Below are positions 45,681-54,716 of a stretch of DNA of 64,000 nt, piece after piece. This DNA is from an uncultured Bacteroides sp. (GTDB taxonomy: Bacteria > Bacteroidota > Bacteroidia > Bacteroidales > Bacteroidaceae). The stretch lies in assembly GCA_900556625.1 (NCBI GenBank), contig USPQ01000002.1:1-64000 (forward strand), written 5' to 3'. Within the stretch, counting starts at the first letter, position 1. Each line of letters starts with the position of its first letter. The notes below the pieces were generated by a model. It ran no database searches. It was not told the DNA's origin and saw only the letters and a list, made by a program, of their open reading frames with translations. A program made the position numbers and the translations under genes.

Positions 45681-45726
45681 ATATGCGGTTCGGCTTCGCA
45701 AACCGTCCGTAAGGAAACCGGCATAT
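45681..45726. repeat. Hairpin in the murE-mraY spacer
   Basis: ATATGC-GGTT (45681-45690) pairs with AACC-G-GCATAT (45716-45726), with one bulged G and a 25-base loop that is GC-rich. No U-tract follows, so a terminator is unlikely. It may affect mRNA stability or spacing inside the dcw transcript. Confidence 0.4.
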
Positions 45727-45758
45727 CGACACATTAATAAATTGACAATTTATTTATC

Positions 45759-47027
45759 ATGTTATACTATCTGTTTGAATGGCTGCATAAGCTCAATTTT
45801 CCCGGGGCGGGAATGTTCGGTTACACCTCATTCCGTGCCTTAATGGCGGTCCTCATCGCATTGCTTATTTCAAGTATATGGGGTGACAAATTCATCAACC
45901 TTCTGAAGAAGAAGCAAATCACGGAGACACAACGTGATGCGAAGATTGACCCGTTCGGTGTCAACAAGGTAGGTGTGCCGAGTATGGGAGGAGTGATTAT
46001 TATCGTAGCTATTCTCATTCCTTGCCTGTTGCTGGGTAAGTTGCACAATATATATATGATATTAATGTTGATTACAACTGTATGGTTGGGATCACTCGGA
46101 TTTGCCGACGACTACATCAAGATCTTCCGCAAGAACAAGGAAGGTTTGCATGGTAAGTTTAAAATTATCGGGCAAGTAGGTTTGGGATTAATTGTCGGAC
46201 TTACCTTGTATTTAAGTCCGGATGTGGTAATCCGTGAAAATATCGAAGTACATACTCCGGGACAGGAGATGGAAGTGATACACGGAACGAATGACTTGAA
46301 ATCGACTCAAACAACGATTCCTTTCTTCAAGAGCAATAACCTCGACTATGCCGACCTGGTCTCTTTCATGGGTGAACACGCGCAGACAGCCGGATGGATA
46401 TTGTTCGTTATCATCACAATCTTCGTGGTGACCGCCGTATCAAACGGTGCCAACCTGAATGACGGAATGGATGGAATGGCCGCAGGTAATTCCGCCATAA
46501 TCGGCGCCACGCTCGGTATCCTGGCATACGTATCGTCGCACATCGAGTTTGCAAGTTATCTGAACATTATGTATATTCCGGGGTCGGAAGAACTCGTAAT
46601 TTATATCTGCGCCTTCATCGGTGCATTGATCGGCTTCCTGTGGTATAACGCTTATCCAGCACAAGTATTTATGGGAGATACGGGTAGTCTCACTATCGGT
46701 GGTATCATTGCCGTTTTCGCTATCATCATCCACAAAGAATTACTCATACCGATTCTTTGCGGTGTATTCCTGGTAGAGAATTTATCGGCTATCCTGCAAC
46801 GGGTTTACTACAAGCTGGGAAAACGGAAAGGAGTGAAGCAGCGGTTATTCAAACGGGCACCGATCCACGACCATTTCCGTACTTCCATGAGCCTGATAGA
46901 ACCGGGATGTACAGTGAAATTTACCAAGCCCGACCAATTGTTTCACGAATCAAAGATTACCGTCCGTTTCTGGATTGTAACGATTGTGCTGGCAGCAATA
47001 ACAATAATAACGCTTAAGATAAGATAA
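45759..47027 (+). CDS. mraY: Phospho-N-acetylmuramoyl-pentapeptide transferase
   Basis: 422 residues, longer than E. coli MraY (360) because of a periplasmic-side insertion near residues 155-200 (VIRENIEVHTPGQEMEVIHG). About ten membrane helices. It transfers phospho-MurNAc-pentapeptide to undecaprenyl phosphate, making lipid I. Catalytic motifs: GFADDYIKIFRKNKEG, NLNDGMDGMAAGN and the C-terminal APIHDHFR, where most bacteria have a HHHFE stretch; here the second His is Asp. This may be a Bacteroides-wide substitution. Confidence 0.95.
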   Translation: MLYYLFEWLHKLNFPGAGMFGYTSFRALMAVLIALLISSIWGDKFINLLKKKQITETQRDAKIDPFGVNKVGVPSMGGVIIIVAILIPCLLLGKLHNIYMILMLITTVWLGSLGFADDYIKIFRKNKEGLHGKFKIIGQVGLGLIVGLTLYLSPDVVIRENIEVHTPGQEMEVIHGTNDLKSTQTTIPFFKSNNLDYADLVSFMGEHAQTAGWILFVIITIFVVTAVSNGANLNDGMDGMAAGNSAIIGATLGILAYVSSHIEFASYLNIMYIPGSEELVIYICAFIGALIGFLWYNAYPAQVFMGDTGSLTIGGIIAVFAIIIHKELLIPILCGVFLVENLSAILQRVYYKLGKRKGVKQRLFKRAPIHDHFRTSMSLIEPGCTVKFTKPDQLFHESKITVRFWIVTIVLAAITIITLKIR

Positions 47028-47175
47028 CCTCCGGCCCTTGTCGGTTGTCGGAAGCGGGTTTCCGTTCGGAAATCCAACGATATATAGAGAGTATTAACCC
47101 GATTATTAACTTTTAAAAGATGTGCCCAACGAATAAGCAACTCAGCATATTGGAAACAAGAGCACATTATTGTAG

Positions 47176-48510
47176 ATGAAAAGAATTGTAATATTAGGAG
47201 CTGGCGAAAGCGGCGCAGGTGCAGCCGTGCTTGCCAAAGTTAAAGGATTTGAGACATTTGTTTCGGACATGTCCGCTATCAAGGACAAGTATAAGGAACT
47301 TCTGGACAGCCACGCTATTGCCTGGGAAGAAGGACACCACACCGAAGAACTCATTCTGAATGCCGATGAGGTTGTCAAAAGCCCCGGTATCCCGAATGAC
47401 GCTCCACTCATCCTGAAACTGAAAGCTCAAGGAACGCCGGTTATCTCAGAAATTGAGTTTGCCGGACGCTATACTGATGCCAAAATGATTTGTATCACCG
47501 GTTCTAACGGAAAAACGACCACCACTTCCCTGATTTACCATATTTTCAAGAGTGCAGGTCTGAATGTAGGTTTGGCAGGCAACATTGGCAAGAGCCTTGC
47601 TTTGCAGGTAGCCGAAGATCATCATGACTATTATATCATCGAATTGAGTTCTTTCCAGTTGGACAATATGTATAACTTCCGTGCGAATATCGCCGTATTA
47701 ATGAATATCACACCGGATCATCTGGACCGCTACGACCACTGTATGCAGAATTACATTGATGCCAAATTCCGCATTACACAAAACCAGACACCGGACGACG
47801 CCTTCATCTTCTGGAATGACGACCCTATCATCAGACACGAGCTTGCCAAGCACGGTCTGAAAGCTCATTTGTATCCTTTTGCTGCCGTCAAAGAGGACGG
47901 AGCTATTGCCTATGTAGAAGACCATGAGGTAAAAATCACCGAACCGATTGCCTTTAACATGGAACAGGAAGAACTGGCATTGACAGGACAGCATAATTTA
48001 TATAACTCATTAGCTGCCGGTATCTCGGCAAACCTGGCCGGCATTGCCAAAGAGAACATCCGCAAGGCTCTCTCCGACTTCAGGGGAGTGGAACATCGGT
48101 TGGAAAAAGTGGCGCGTGTCCGCGGCATTGATTTTATCAATGACTCAAAAGCGACGAATGTCAACTCCTGCTGGTATGCCCTGCAAAGCATGACTACCAA
48201 AACGGTATTGATTCTCGGCGGCAAAGACAAAGGCAACGACTATACTGAGATCGAGGATTTGGTACGTGAAAAGTGCTCTGCTCTGGTATACCTGGGACTC
48301 CACAACGAGAAACTCCATGACTTCTTCGACCGCTTCGGTTTGCCCGTAGCTGATGTACAAACCGGAATGAAGGATGCCGTAGAAGCGGCCTACAAACTGG
48401 CAAAGAAAGGTGAAACCGTATTATTAAGCCCTTGCTGCGCCTCTTTCGACCTCTTCAATAGTTATGAAGACCGTGGCGACCAGTTCAAGAAATACGTAAG
48501 GGAGTTGTAA
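47176..48510 (+). CDS. murD: UDP-MurNAc-L-alanine:D-glutamate ligase
   Basis: 444 residues. Adds D-glutamate to UDP-MurNAc-L-Ala in the cytoplasm. N-terminal UDP-binding Rossmann part (IVILGAGESGAGAAVLAKVKG), the ATP loop ITGSNGKTTTTSLIYH (about 110-125), MNITPDHLDRYDH in the central domain, and FINDSKATNVNSCWYALQSM in the C-terminal domain. It is preceded by a 148-base spacer with a small TTTCC-GTTC-GGAAA hairpin near 47068-47081; the region has no other coding frame. Confidence 0.96.
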   Translation: MKRIVILGAGESGAGAAVLAKVKGFETFVSDMSAIKDKYKELLDSHAIAWEEGHHTEELILNADEVVKSPGIPNDAPLILKLKAQGTPVISEIEFAGRYTDAKMICITGSNGKTTTTSLIYHIFKSAGLNVGLAGNIGKSLALQVAEDHHDYYIIELSSFQLDNMYNFRANIAVLMNITPDHLDRYDHCMQNYIDAKFRITQNQTPDDAFIFWNDDPIIRHELAKHGLKAHLYPFAAVKEDGAIAYVEDHEVKITEPIAFNMEQEELALTGQHNLYNSLAAGISANLAGIAKENIRKALSDFRGVEHRLEKVARVRGIDFINDSKATNVNSCWYALQSMTTKTVLILGGKDKGNDYTEIEDLVREKCSALVYLGLHNEKLHDFFDRFGLPVADVQTGMKDAVEAAYKLAKKGETVLLSPCCASFDLFNSYEDRGDQFKKYVREL

Positions 48511-48557
48511 TACGAAGAAAGCCGTAATGTTGTAATCAATAATTTGTAATAGACAAA

Positions 48558-49877
48558 GTGGATTTATTAAAGAACATATTCAAAGGCGACAAGGTAATCT
48601 GGATTATCTTCCTCTGTCTCTGCCTCATCTCAATCATTGAGGTGTTTTCGGCAGCTTCGACACTGACCTACAAGAGTGGTGACCACTGGGGACCGATTAC
48701 ACAGCATTCCATCATCCTAATGGTAGGTGCCGTAGTAGTGGTGTTTCTGCACAATGTCCCCTACAAATGGTTTCAGGTATTTCCGGTATTTCTATATCCG
48801 GTTTCCCTTGTTCTATTGGCATTCGTCACGTTAATGGGTATCATTACGGGCGACCGTGTCAACGGAGCAGCCCGCTGGATGACCTTCATGGGATTACAGT
48901 TCCAACCGTCGGAACTAGCCAAAATGGCTGTCATCATTGCAGTTTCGTTTATCCTGTCGAAGAAACAGGATGAATATGGCGCCAATCCCAAAGCCTTTAA
49001 ATACATCATGATTCTTACCGGACTGGTCTTCATACTTATTGCACCGGAAAACCTGTCGACGGCTATGCTGTTATTCGGTGTAGTGTGCATGATGATGTTC
49101 ATCGGACGGGTATCTGCAAAAAAACTGTTCGGAATGCTGGGATTGCTGGCACTTGTAGGTGGGGTCGCCGTAGGAATACTAATGGCTATCCCTGCCAAGA
49201 CACTGCACAACACTCCGGGACTCCACCGTTTCGAAACCTGGCAGAACCGTGTTTCCGGCTTCTTCGATAAGGAAGAGGTTCCCGCCGCCAAGTTCGATAT
49301 TGATAAAGACGCACAGATTGCACATGCACGTATTGCCATTGCCACCAGCCACGTAGTAGGCAAAGGTCCGGGAAACTCCATACAACGCGACTTCCTCAGC
49401 CAGGCTTTTTCTGACTTTATCTTCGCTATTGTAGTCGAAGAAATGGGACTGATAGGAGGCATATTCGTGGTCTTCCTTTATCTATGGCTATTGATGCGCG
49501 CCGGACGAATCGCACAGAAATGCGAACGGACTTTCCCCGCCTTCCTCGTCATGGGTATTGCCTTACTGCTAGTATCACAGGCCATATTGAACATGATGGT
49601 TGCCGTCGGACTATTCCCCGTCACGGGACAGCCGTTGCCTCTGGTCAGCAAGGGAGGAACAAGTACGTTGATTAACTGCGCTTATATCGGAATGATATTA
49701 AGCGTGAGCCGATATACCGCTCATCTGGAAGAACAGAAAGAGCATGATGCACAACTTCAACTGCAAATTGAAACAAATGCCGCAGATTCCGAAGCACAGG
49801 CGGCTGCCGAACCGACAGCACAGATTCTGAACAGCGACGCCAAGTTTGAAGATGAAAATGATATCAATAAAGGGTGA
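48558..49877 (+). CDS. ftsW: Septal peptidoglycan glycosyltransferase FtsW
   Basis: 439 residues from a GTG at 48558 (MDLLKNIFKGDKVIW); no in-frame ATG is near. SEDS family, ten membrane helices. Polymerises lipid II glycan strands at the septum with FtsI. Conserved features: GDRVNGAARWMTFMGLQFQPSELAK (seen as GAARWMTFMGLQFQPSE; Arg/Trp/Glu are invariant), the catalytic-loop region GKGPGNSIQRDFLSQAFSDFIFAIVVEE in parts, and GLFPVTGQPLPLVSKGGTS. A hydrophilic C-terminal tail (about 395-439) is typical of the phylum. Confidence 0.95.
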   Translation: MDLLKNIFKGDKVIWIIFLCLCLISIIEVFSAASTLTYKSGDHWGPITQHSIILMVGAVVVVFLHNVPYKWFQVFPVFLYPVSLVLLAFVTLMGIITGDRVNGAARWMTFMGLQFQPSELAKMAVIIAVSFILSKKQDEYGANPKAFKYIMILTGLVFILIAPENLSTAMLLFGVVCMMMFIGRVSAKKLFGMLGLLALVGGVAVGILMAIPAKTLHNTPGLHRFETWQNRVSGFFDKEEVPAAKFDIDKDAQIAHARIAIATSHVVGKGPGNSIQRDFLSQAFSDFIFAIVVEEMGLIGGIFVVFLYLWLLMRAGRIAQKCERTFPAFLVMGIALLLVSQAILNMMVAVGLFPVTGQPLPLVSKGGTSTLINCAYIGMILSVSRYTAHLEEQKEHDAQLQLQIETNAADSEAQAAAEPTAQILNSDAKFEDENDINKG

Positions 49878-49950
49878 ACAAGGTCTGTAAACGATGAATG
49901 GTGAATGATGAACGGTAAACGGAGAACAACGGATAGAAGAAAGGATTATT

Positions 49951-51066
49951 ATGGAAAAAGAACTTAGAATCATCATTAGCGGTGGAGGTACAGGAGGACA
50001 TATCTTCCCAGCTGTTTCCATTGCGAACGCTATAACGGAACTGCGTCCTGAGGCAAAGATACTCTTTGTAGGAGCCGAAGGGCGTATGGAGATGCAGCGG
50101 GTTCCCGATGCAGGCTACGAAATCATCGGTCTGCCGATAGCGGGATTTGACCGCAAACGCTTATGGAAGAATATAGCTGTACTCGTGAAGTTGGCACGCA
50201 GCCAATGGAAAGCACGAAGCATTATCAAAAACTTCCGCCCGCAAGTGGCAGTCGGTGTAGGCGGATACGCCAGTGGTCCTACATTAAAGACAGCCGGCAT
50301 GATGGGAGTTCCTACTTTAATCCAAGAACAGAACTCGTATGCAGGAGTTACCAATAAATTGCTTGCACAGAAAGCGAGAAAGATTTGCGTTGCTTATGAC
50401 GGAATGGAGAAGTTCTTCCCTGCCGACAAGATTATCATGACGGGAAATCCGGTCCGCCAGAATCTGACGAAGGACATACCTTCTAAAGAGGATGCACTAC
50501 ACTCTTTCCACTTACAGCCGGATAAAAAGACAATCCTGATTGTAGGCGGCAGCTTAGGAGCAGGTACTATCAACAAAACGCTGACCACCGGACTGTCTGC
50601 TATCAAAGAGAACAGTGATGTCCAGTTTATCTGGCAAACCGGGAAATACTATTATCCGCAAGTAACGGAAGCCGTAAAAGCGGTGGGAGAAACCCCGAAT
50701 TTATATGTGACGGATTTCATCAAGGATATGGCAGCAGCGTATGCAGCGGCCGATCTTGTAATCTCCCGTGCCGGAGCCGGTTCTATTTCCGAATTCTGCC
50801 TTTTGCACAAGCCGGTTATCCTGGTACCTTCGCCCAACGTAGCAGAAGACCACCAGACCAAAAACGCACTGGCATTGGTAAACAAGCAAGCGGCCATTTA
50901 TGTAAAAGACAGTGAAGCGGAAACCAATTTATTGGATGTAGCCCTGTCTACAGTCAAAGATGAACAGAAACTGAAAGAACTAAGTGAAAATATTGCCAGA
51001 TTAGCTTTACCCGATTCTGCAAAAATCATTGCACAGGAGGTTATCAAACTGGCGGAAAAAGAATAA
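49951..51066 (+). CDS. murG: UDP-GlcNAc:lipid I GlcNAc transferase
   Basis: 371 residues. MurG adds GlcNAc to lipid I to give lipid II on the inner face of the cytoplasmic membrane. GT28 signature: SGGGTGGHIFPAVSIANAI (about 10-28), ADLVISRAGAGSISEFCLLH (about 267-286) with the donor-binding GAGS and E, and PSPNVAEDHQTKNA. The 73-base spacer upstream is repetitive (GATGAATGGTGAATGATGAA), a common low-complexity linker in Bacteroides intergenic DNA. Confidence 0.96.
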   Translation: MEKELRIIISGGGTGGHIFPAVSIANAITELRPEAKILFVGAEGRMEMQRVPDAGYEIIGLPIAGFDRKRLWKNIAVLVKLARSQWKARSIIKNFRPQVAVGVGGYASGPTLKTAGMMGVPTLIQEQNSYAGVTNKLLAQKARKICVAYDGMEKFFPADKIIMTGNPVRQNLTKDIPSKEDALHSFHLQPDKKTILIVGGSLGAGTINKTLTTGLSAIKENSDVQFIWQTGKYYYPQVTEAVKAVGETPNLYVTDFIKDMAAAYAAADLVISRAGAGSISEFCLLHKPVILVPSPNVAEDHQTKNALALVNKQAAIYVKDSEAETNLLDVALSTVKDEQKLKELSENIARLALPDSAKIIAQEVIKLAEKE

Positions 51067-51077
51067 TAAAAAAAGCA

Positions 51078-52454
51078 ATGAATATAGAAACGATAAAATC
51101 AGTCTATTTCGTAGGTGCCGGCGGCATCGGAATGAGTGCACTTGTACGTTACTTCCTTTTCAAAGGCAAAGTAGTGGCAGGCTACGACCGTACCCCTACT
51201 CCACTGACTGAAACCCTGATCGCCGAAGGCGCACAAATACATTACGAAGAAAACATCGACCTGATTCCGGAAGCCTGTAAGGACAAGGAAAGTACGCTCG
51301 TCGTATTCACTCCCGCCGTTCCGCAGGAACACGAAGAACTGGTTTATTTCCGTAACAACGGATTCGAAATACAGAAACGCGCCCAAGTGCTGGGAACAAT
51401 CACTCATTCGAGCAAAGGCTTATGCGTAGCAGGAACTCATGGCAAGACCACCACGTCGACCATGACTGCCCACCTGCTCCACCAGTCGCACGTGGAATGT
51501 ACCGCCTTCCTCGGAGGAATCTCAAAGAACTACGGCACCAACTTGCTGCTTTCTCAAAAAAGCCCTTACACGGTCATTGAAGCAGACGAGTTCGACCGTT
51601 CTTTCCATTGGCTATCCCCTTATATGTCCGTTATCACGGCCACAGATCCCGACCATTTGGATATTTACGGTACAGAACAGGCCTATCTGGAAAGTTTCGA
51701 GCATTACACAACTCTCATTCAACCGGGCGGTGCATTGATTATCCGTAAAGGCATCTCCCTGCAACCGAAAGTGCAACCCGGCGTCCGTGTCTACAACTAT
51801 TCACGTGACGAAGGAGACTTCCATGCCGAAAACATCCGCATCGGAAACGGAGAAATATTCATCGACTTCGTAGCCCCGGATACCCGGATCAACGACATCC
51901 AGTTAGGAATCCCGGTAAGTATCAACATTGAGAACGGAGTAGCTGCCATGGCATTGGCACACCTGAACGGAGTGACCGATGAAGAAATCAAAAAAGGCAT
52001 GGCCAGCTTCCGCGGAGTAGACCGCCGGTTCGACTTCAAGATAAAGAACGACCGGGTAGTCTTCCTGAGCGACTATGCACATCATCCCTCTGAAATCAAA
52101 CAGAGTGTGTTGTCCATGCGCGAACTCTATAAGGACAAGAAGATCACAGCTATCTTCCAGCCACATCTATATACCCGCACACGCGACTTTTATCAAGACT
52201 TTGCCGACAGCCTCTCGCTGCTCGACGAAGTAATTCTGGTAGATATCTATCCGGCACGCGAAGCACCGATTCCGGGCATCACCAGCAAACTGATTTATGA
52301 TAACCTCCGCCCGGGTATCGAAAAAAGTATGTGTAAAAAAGAAGATATACTGAACATTCTGAAAGATAAAAACATTGAAGTATTAATTACTCTGGGAGCA
52401 GGAGACATCGACAACTATGTCCCCGAAATATGTAAAATCCTCGAAAACCGATAA
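51078..52454 (+). CDS. murC: UDP-N-acetylmuramate:L-alanine ligase
   Basis: 458 residues. Adds the first amino acid, L-alanine, to UDP-MurNAc. Landmarks: the N-terminal VYFVGAGGIGMSALVRYF, the ATP loop AGTHGKTTTSTMTAHLLHQS (about 116-135), EADEFDRSFHWLSPYM, TATDPDHLDIYG and YAHHPSEIKQSVLSMREL. The order murC after murG and the 5-base gap to ftsQ are the normal dcw layout and indicate one transcript. Confidence 0.96.
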   Translation: MNIETIKSVYFVGAGGIGMSALVRYFLFKGKVVAGYDRTPTPLTETLIAEGAQIHYEENIDLIPEACKDKESTLVVFTPAVPQEHEELVYFRNNGFEIQKRAQVLGTITHSSKGLCVAGTHGKTTTSTMTAHLLHQSHVECTAFLGGISKNYGTNLLLSQKSPYTVIEADEFDRSFHWLSPYMSVITATDPDHLDIYGTEQAYLESFEHYTTLIQPGGALIIRKGISLQPKVQPGVRVYNYSRDEGDFHAENIRIGNGEIFIDFVAPDTRINDIQLGIPVSINIENGVAAMALAHLNGVTDEEIKKGMASFRGVDRRFDFKIKNDRVVFLSDYAHHPSEIKQSVLSMRELYKDKKITAIFQPHLYTRTRDFYQDFADSLSLLDEVILVDIYPAREAPIPGITSKLIYDNLRPGIEKSMCKKEDILNILKDKNIEVLITLGAGDIDNYVPEICKILENR

Positions 52455-52459
52455 AGCTT

Positions 52460-53206
52460 ATGGTAAAGAGAATCCTTCTATCCATTGTCATGCTGGCGCT
52501 CATAGCCTACCTTATCGTAGCTATCACCGCCTTCAACCGCAAGCCTGCCGACCAGACCTGCCGTGACATGGAACTTGTCATCAAGGATACCGCTTACGCC
52601 GGCTTCATCACTAAAGACGAGCTGAAAGGGATCCTTCAGCAAAAAGGGATCTACCCTATCGGAAAGAAAATGGAACGTATCTCTACCAAATCATTGGAAC
52701 GGGAACTGAGCAAGCACCCGCTCATCGACCAGGCAGAGTGTTACAAAACTCCCAGCGGCAAAGTTTGCGTAGAAGTAACCCAACGCATCCCTATCCTCCG
52801 GGTGATGAGTTCCAACGGCGAGAATTACTATCTCGACAACAAAGGAACTGTGATGCCGCCGGAGGCAAAATGCGTCGCCCACCGGGTAATTGTCACCGGA
52901 AACGTAGAAAAGTCGTTTGCAATGAAGGATTTATATAAGTTTGGTGTATTTTTGCATAACAATAAGTTCTGGGATGCTCTGATAGAACAAATCCACGTGT
53001 TGCCCGACCGCAACATCGAACTGGTTCCCCGTGTGGGAGACCACCTCGTCTATCTCGGCAAACTGGACAACTTTGAAGACAAGCTGGCACGTCTGAAAGA
53101 GTTTTATAAGAAAGGACTCAATCAGGTAGGCTGGAATAAATATTCACGCATCAACCTCGAGTTCAGCAACCAGATAATTTGTACGAAACGAGAAAATAAA
53201 AAATAA
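52460..53206 (+). CDS. ftsQ: Divisome protein FtsQ
   Basis: 248 residues: a very short cytoplasmic tail, one membrane helix (about 5-23, LLSIVMLALIAYLIVAITAF), then POTRA-type and beta domains in the periplasm (TKDELKGILQQKGIYPIGKK, ELSKHPLIDQAECYKTPSGK, VEVTQRIPILRVMSSNGENY). FtsQ connects FtsL/FtsB to the early divisome. Family conservation is low, but the topology, the POTRA-like pattern and the position between murC and ftsA are decisive. Confidence 0.92.
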   Translation: MVKRILLSIVMLALIAYLIVAITAFNRKPADQTCRDMELVIKDTAYAGFITKDELKGILQQKGIYPIGKKMERISTKSLERELSKHPLIDQAECYKTPSGKVCVEVTQRIPILRVMSSNGENYYLDNKGTVMPPEAKCVAHRVIVTGNVEKSFAMKDLYKFGVFLHNNKFWDALIEQIHVLPDRNIELVPRVGDHLVYLGKLDNFEDKLARLKEFYKKGLNQVGWNKYSRINLEFSNQIICTKRENKK

Positions 53207-53212
53207 AGAGAT

Positions 53213-54658
53213 ATGGCAACAACAGAATTTATCGCCGCTATTGAACTTGGTTCATCGAAGATAACCGGTGTGGCCGGAAAAAAGAACAGTGACGGAAGTA
53301 TGCAGGTATTAGCGTATGCCCAGGAAGACTCTTCTACGTTTATCCGTAAAGGGGTGATCTTCAACCTGGACAAGACGGCGCAAAGCCTGACTTCTATCAT
53401 TAACCGACTGGAAGGTGAGTTGAAGAACTCAATTGCCAAAGTATATGTAGGCATCGGCGGACAGTCACTCCGCACAGTCCGTAATGTAGTAAGTCGCGAT
53501 CTGGAAGAAGAAGCTATCATATCGGAAGAACTCGTAAGCGCTATCGGCGACGAGAACATTGCCGTTCCGGTGGTCGACATGGATATATTGGACGTAGCCC
53601 CACAGGAATACAAGGTCGGCAACAACCTGCAAGCCAATCCGGTGGGCCTGGTAGGTAGCCACATCGAGGGACGCTTCCTCAATATCGTAGCCCGCACCTC
53701 TGTCCGAAAGAATCTGGAGCACTGCTTCCAACAGGCGAAAATCGACATTGCCGACCAATTGATCGCTCCGTTGGTAACTGCCAATGCCGTACTGACCGAA
53801 AGCGAACGTCGTTCAGGTTGTGCGCTCGTTGACTTCGGAGCAGATACAACCACTATCTCTGTATATAAAAACAATATACTCCGCTTCCTAACAGTACTAC
53901 CGTTGGGAGGAAACAGTATCACCCGTGACATCACTTCCCTGCAAATGGAGGAGGAAGAAGCGGAACGTCTGAAAAAAGCATACGGAGACGCCTTCTACGA
54001 GGAGGAGGAAGATCAGGAAGAAGCTACCTGCAAACTGGATGACGACAGCCGCACGATCAAAGTAAGCGACCTCAACAATATCGTCGAAGCCCGTGCAGAA
54101 GAAATCATTGCCAATGTTTGGAATCAGGTTCAGCTATCCGGCTACGAAGACAAGCTGCTGGCAGGAATCATCATGACAGGAGGAGCCGCCAACCTGAAGA
54201 ATCTGGACGAAATGTTGCGCAAACGCAGCAAGATAGAAAAGATCAGAATGGCGAAACTTCCACGTAATACAGTCCATGCTCCAAGCAACGTACTGAAAAA
54301 GGATGGTTCGCAGAACACACTGTTCGGTCTCCTGTTCGAAGGAAACCAGAACTGTTGTCTGACGGAAACTGCTGCTCCGCAGTCTCCCGTAACTCCGAAA
54401 CCGGAACCGGAAGTACACAAAACTGTCGACATGTTTGAGGACGACCAGGAACTGAAAGAACAAGCCCGCATCGCCCGGCTCAAGAAAGAGGAAGAAGAAA
54501 GAGAGGCCAAGATAGCAGCTAAGGAAGCAGAAAAACTTCGCAAGCAGAAGGAAAAGGAAGAGAAAGAAAGAAGGAAAAGAGAAGCCGGTCCGAGCTGGAT
54601 TCAGCGCAAGATCGACTCGTTGACGAAAGAGATATTCTCTGACGACGACATGAAATAA
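53213..54658 (+). CDS. ftsA: Cell division actin-like protein FtsA
   Basis: 481 residues, longer than E. coli FtsA (420) because of a C-terminal extension. FtsA tethers FtsZ filaments to the membrane. Features: the N-terminal phosphate loop AAIELGSSKITGVAGKKNSD, ALVDFGADTTTISVY (phosphate 2), and IIMTGGAANLKNLDEML. The extension (about 400-460) is a charged coiled coil rich in K and E, and the last 20 residues (PSWIQRKIDSLTKEIFSDDD) form the amphipathic membrane-targeting helix. Start 6 bases after the ftsQ stop. Confidence 0.95.
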   Translation: MATTEFIAAIELGSSKITGVAGKKNSDGSMQVLAYAQEDSSTFIRKGVIFNLDKTAQSLTSIINRLEGELKNSIAKVYVGIGGQSLRTVRNVVSRDLEEEAIISEELVSAIGDENIAVPVVDMDILDVAPQEYKVGNNLQANPVGLVGSHIEGRFLNIVARTSVRKNLEHCFQQAKIDIADQLIAPLVTANAVLTESERRSGCALVDFGADTTTISVYKNNILRFLTVLPLGGNSITRDITSLQMEEEEAERLKKAYGDAFYEEEEDQEEATCKLDDDSRTIKVSDLNNIVEARAEEIIANVWNQVQLSGYEDKLLAGIIMTGGAANLKNLDEMLRKRSKIEKIRMAKLPRNTVHAPSNVLKKDGSQNTLFGLLFEGNQNCCLTETAAPQSPVTPKPEPEVHKTVDMFEDDQELKEQARIARLKKEEEEREAKIAAKEAEKLRKQKEKEEKERRKREAGPSWIQRKIDSLTKEIFSDDDMK

Positions 54659-54716
54659 CTCTCCGAAACGAAGCTTGTAATTTATAATTAGTAATCAGCA
54701 ATAACCTATAAGAATT

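Noticed and set aside
48773..49462. 229-codon frame antisense to ftsW
   Set aside because: Shadow of ftsW; no start context or protein features.
53122..53934. 270-codon frame antisense to ftsA
   Set aside because: Shadow of a conserved gene; composition is Ser/Thr/Arg-rich as expected for reverse-strand readings of coding DNA.
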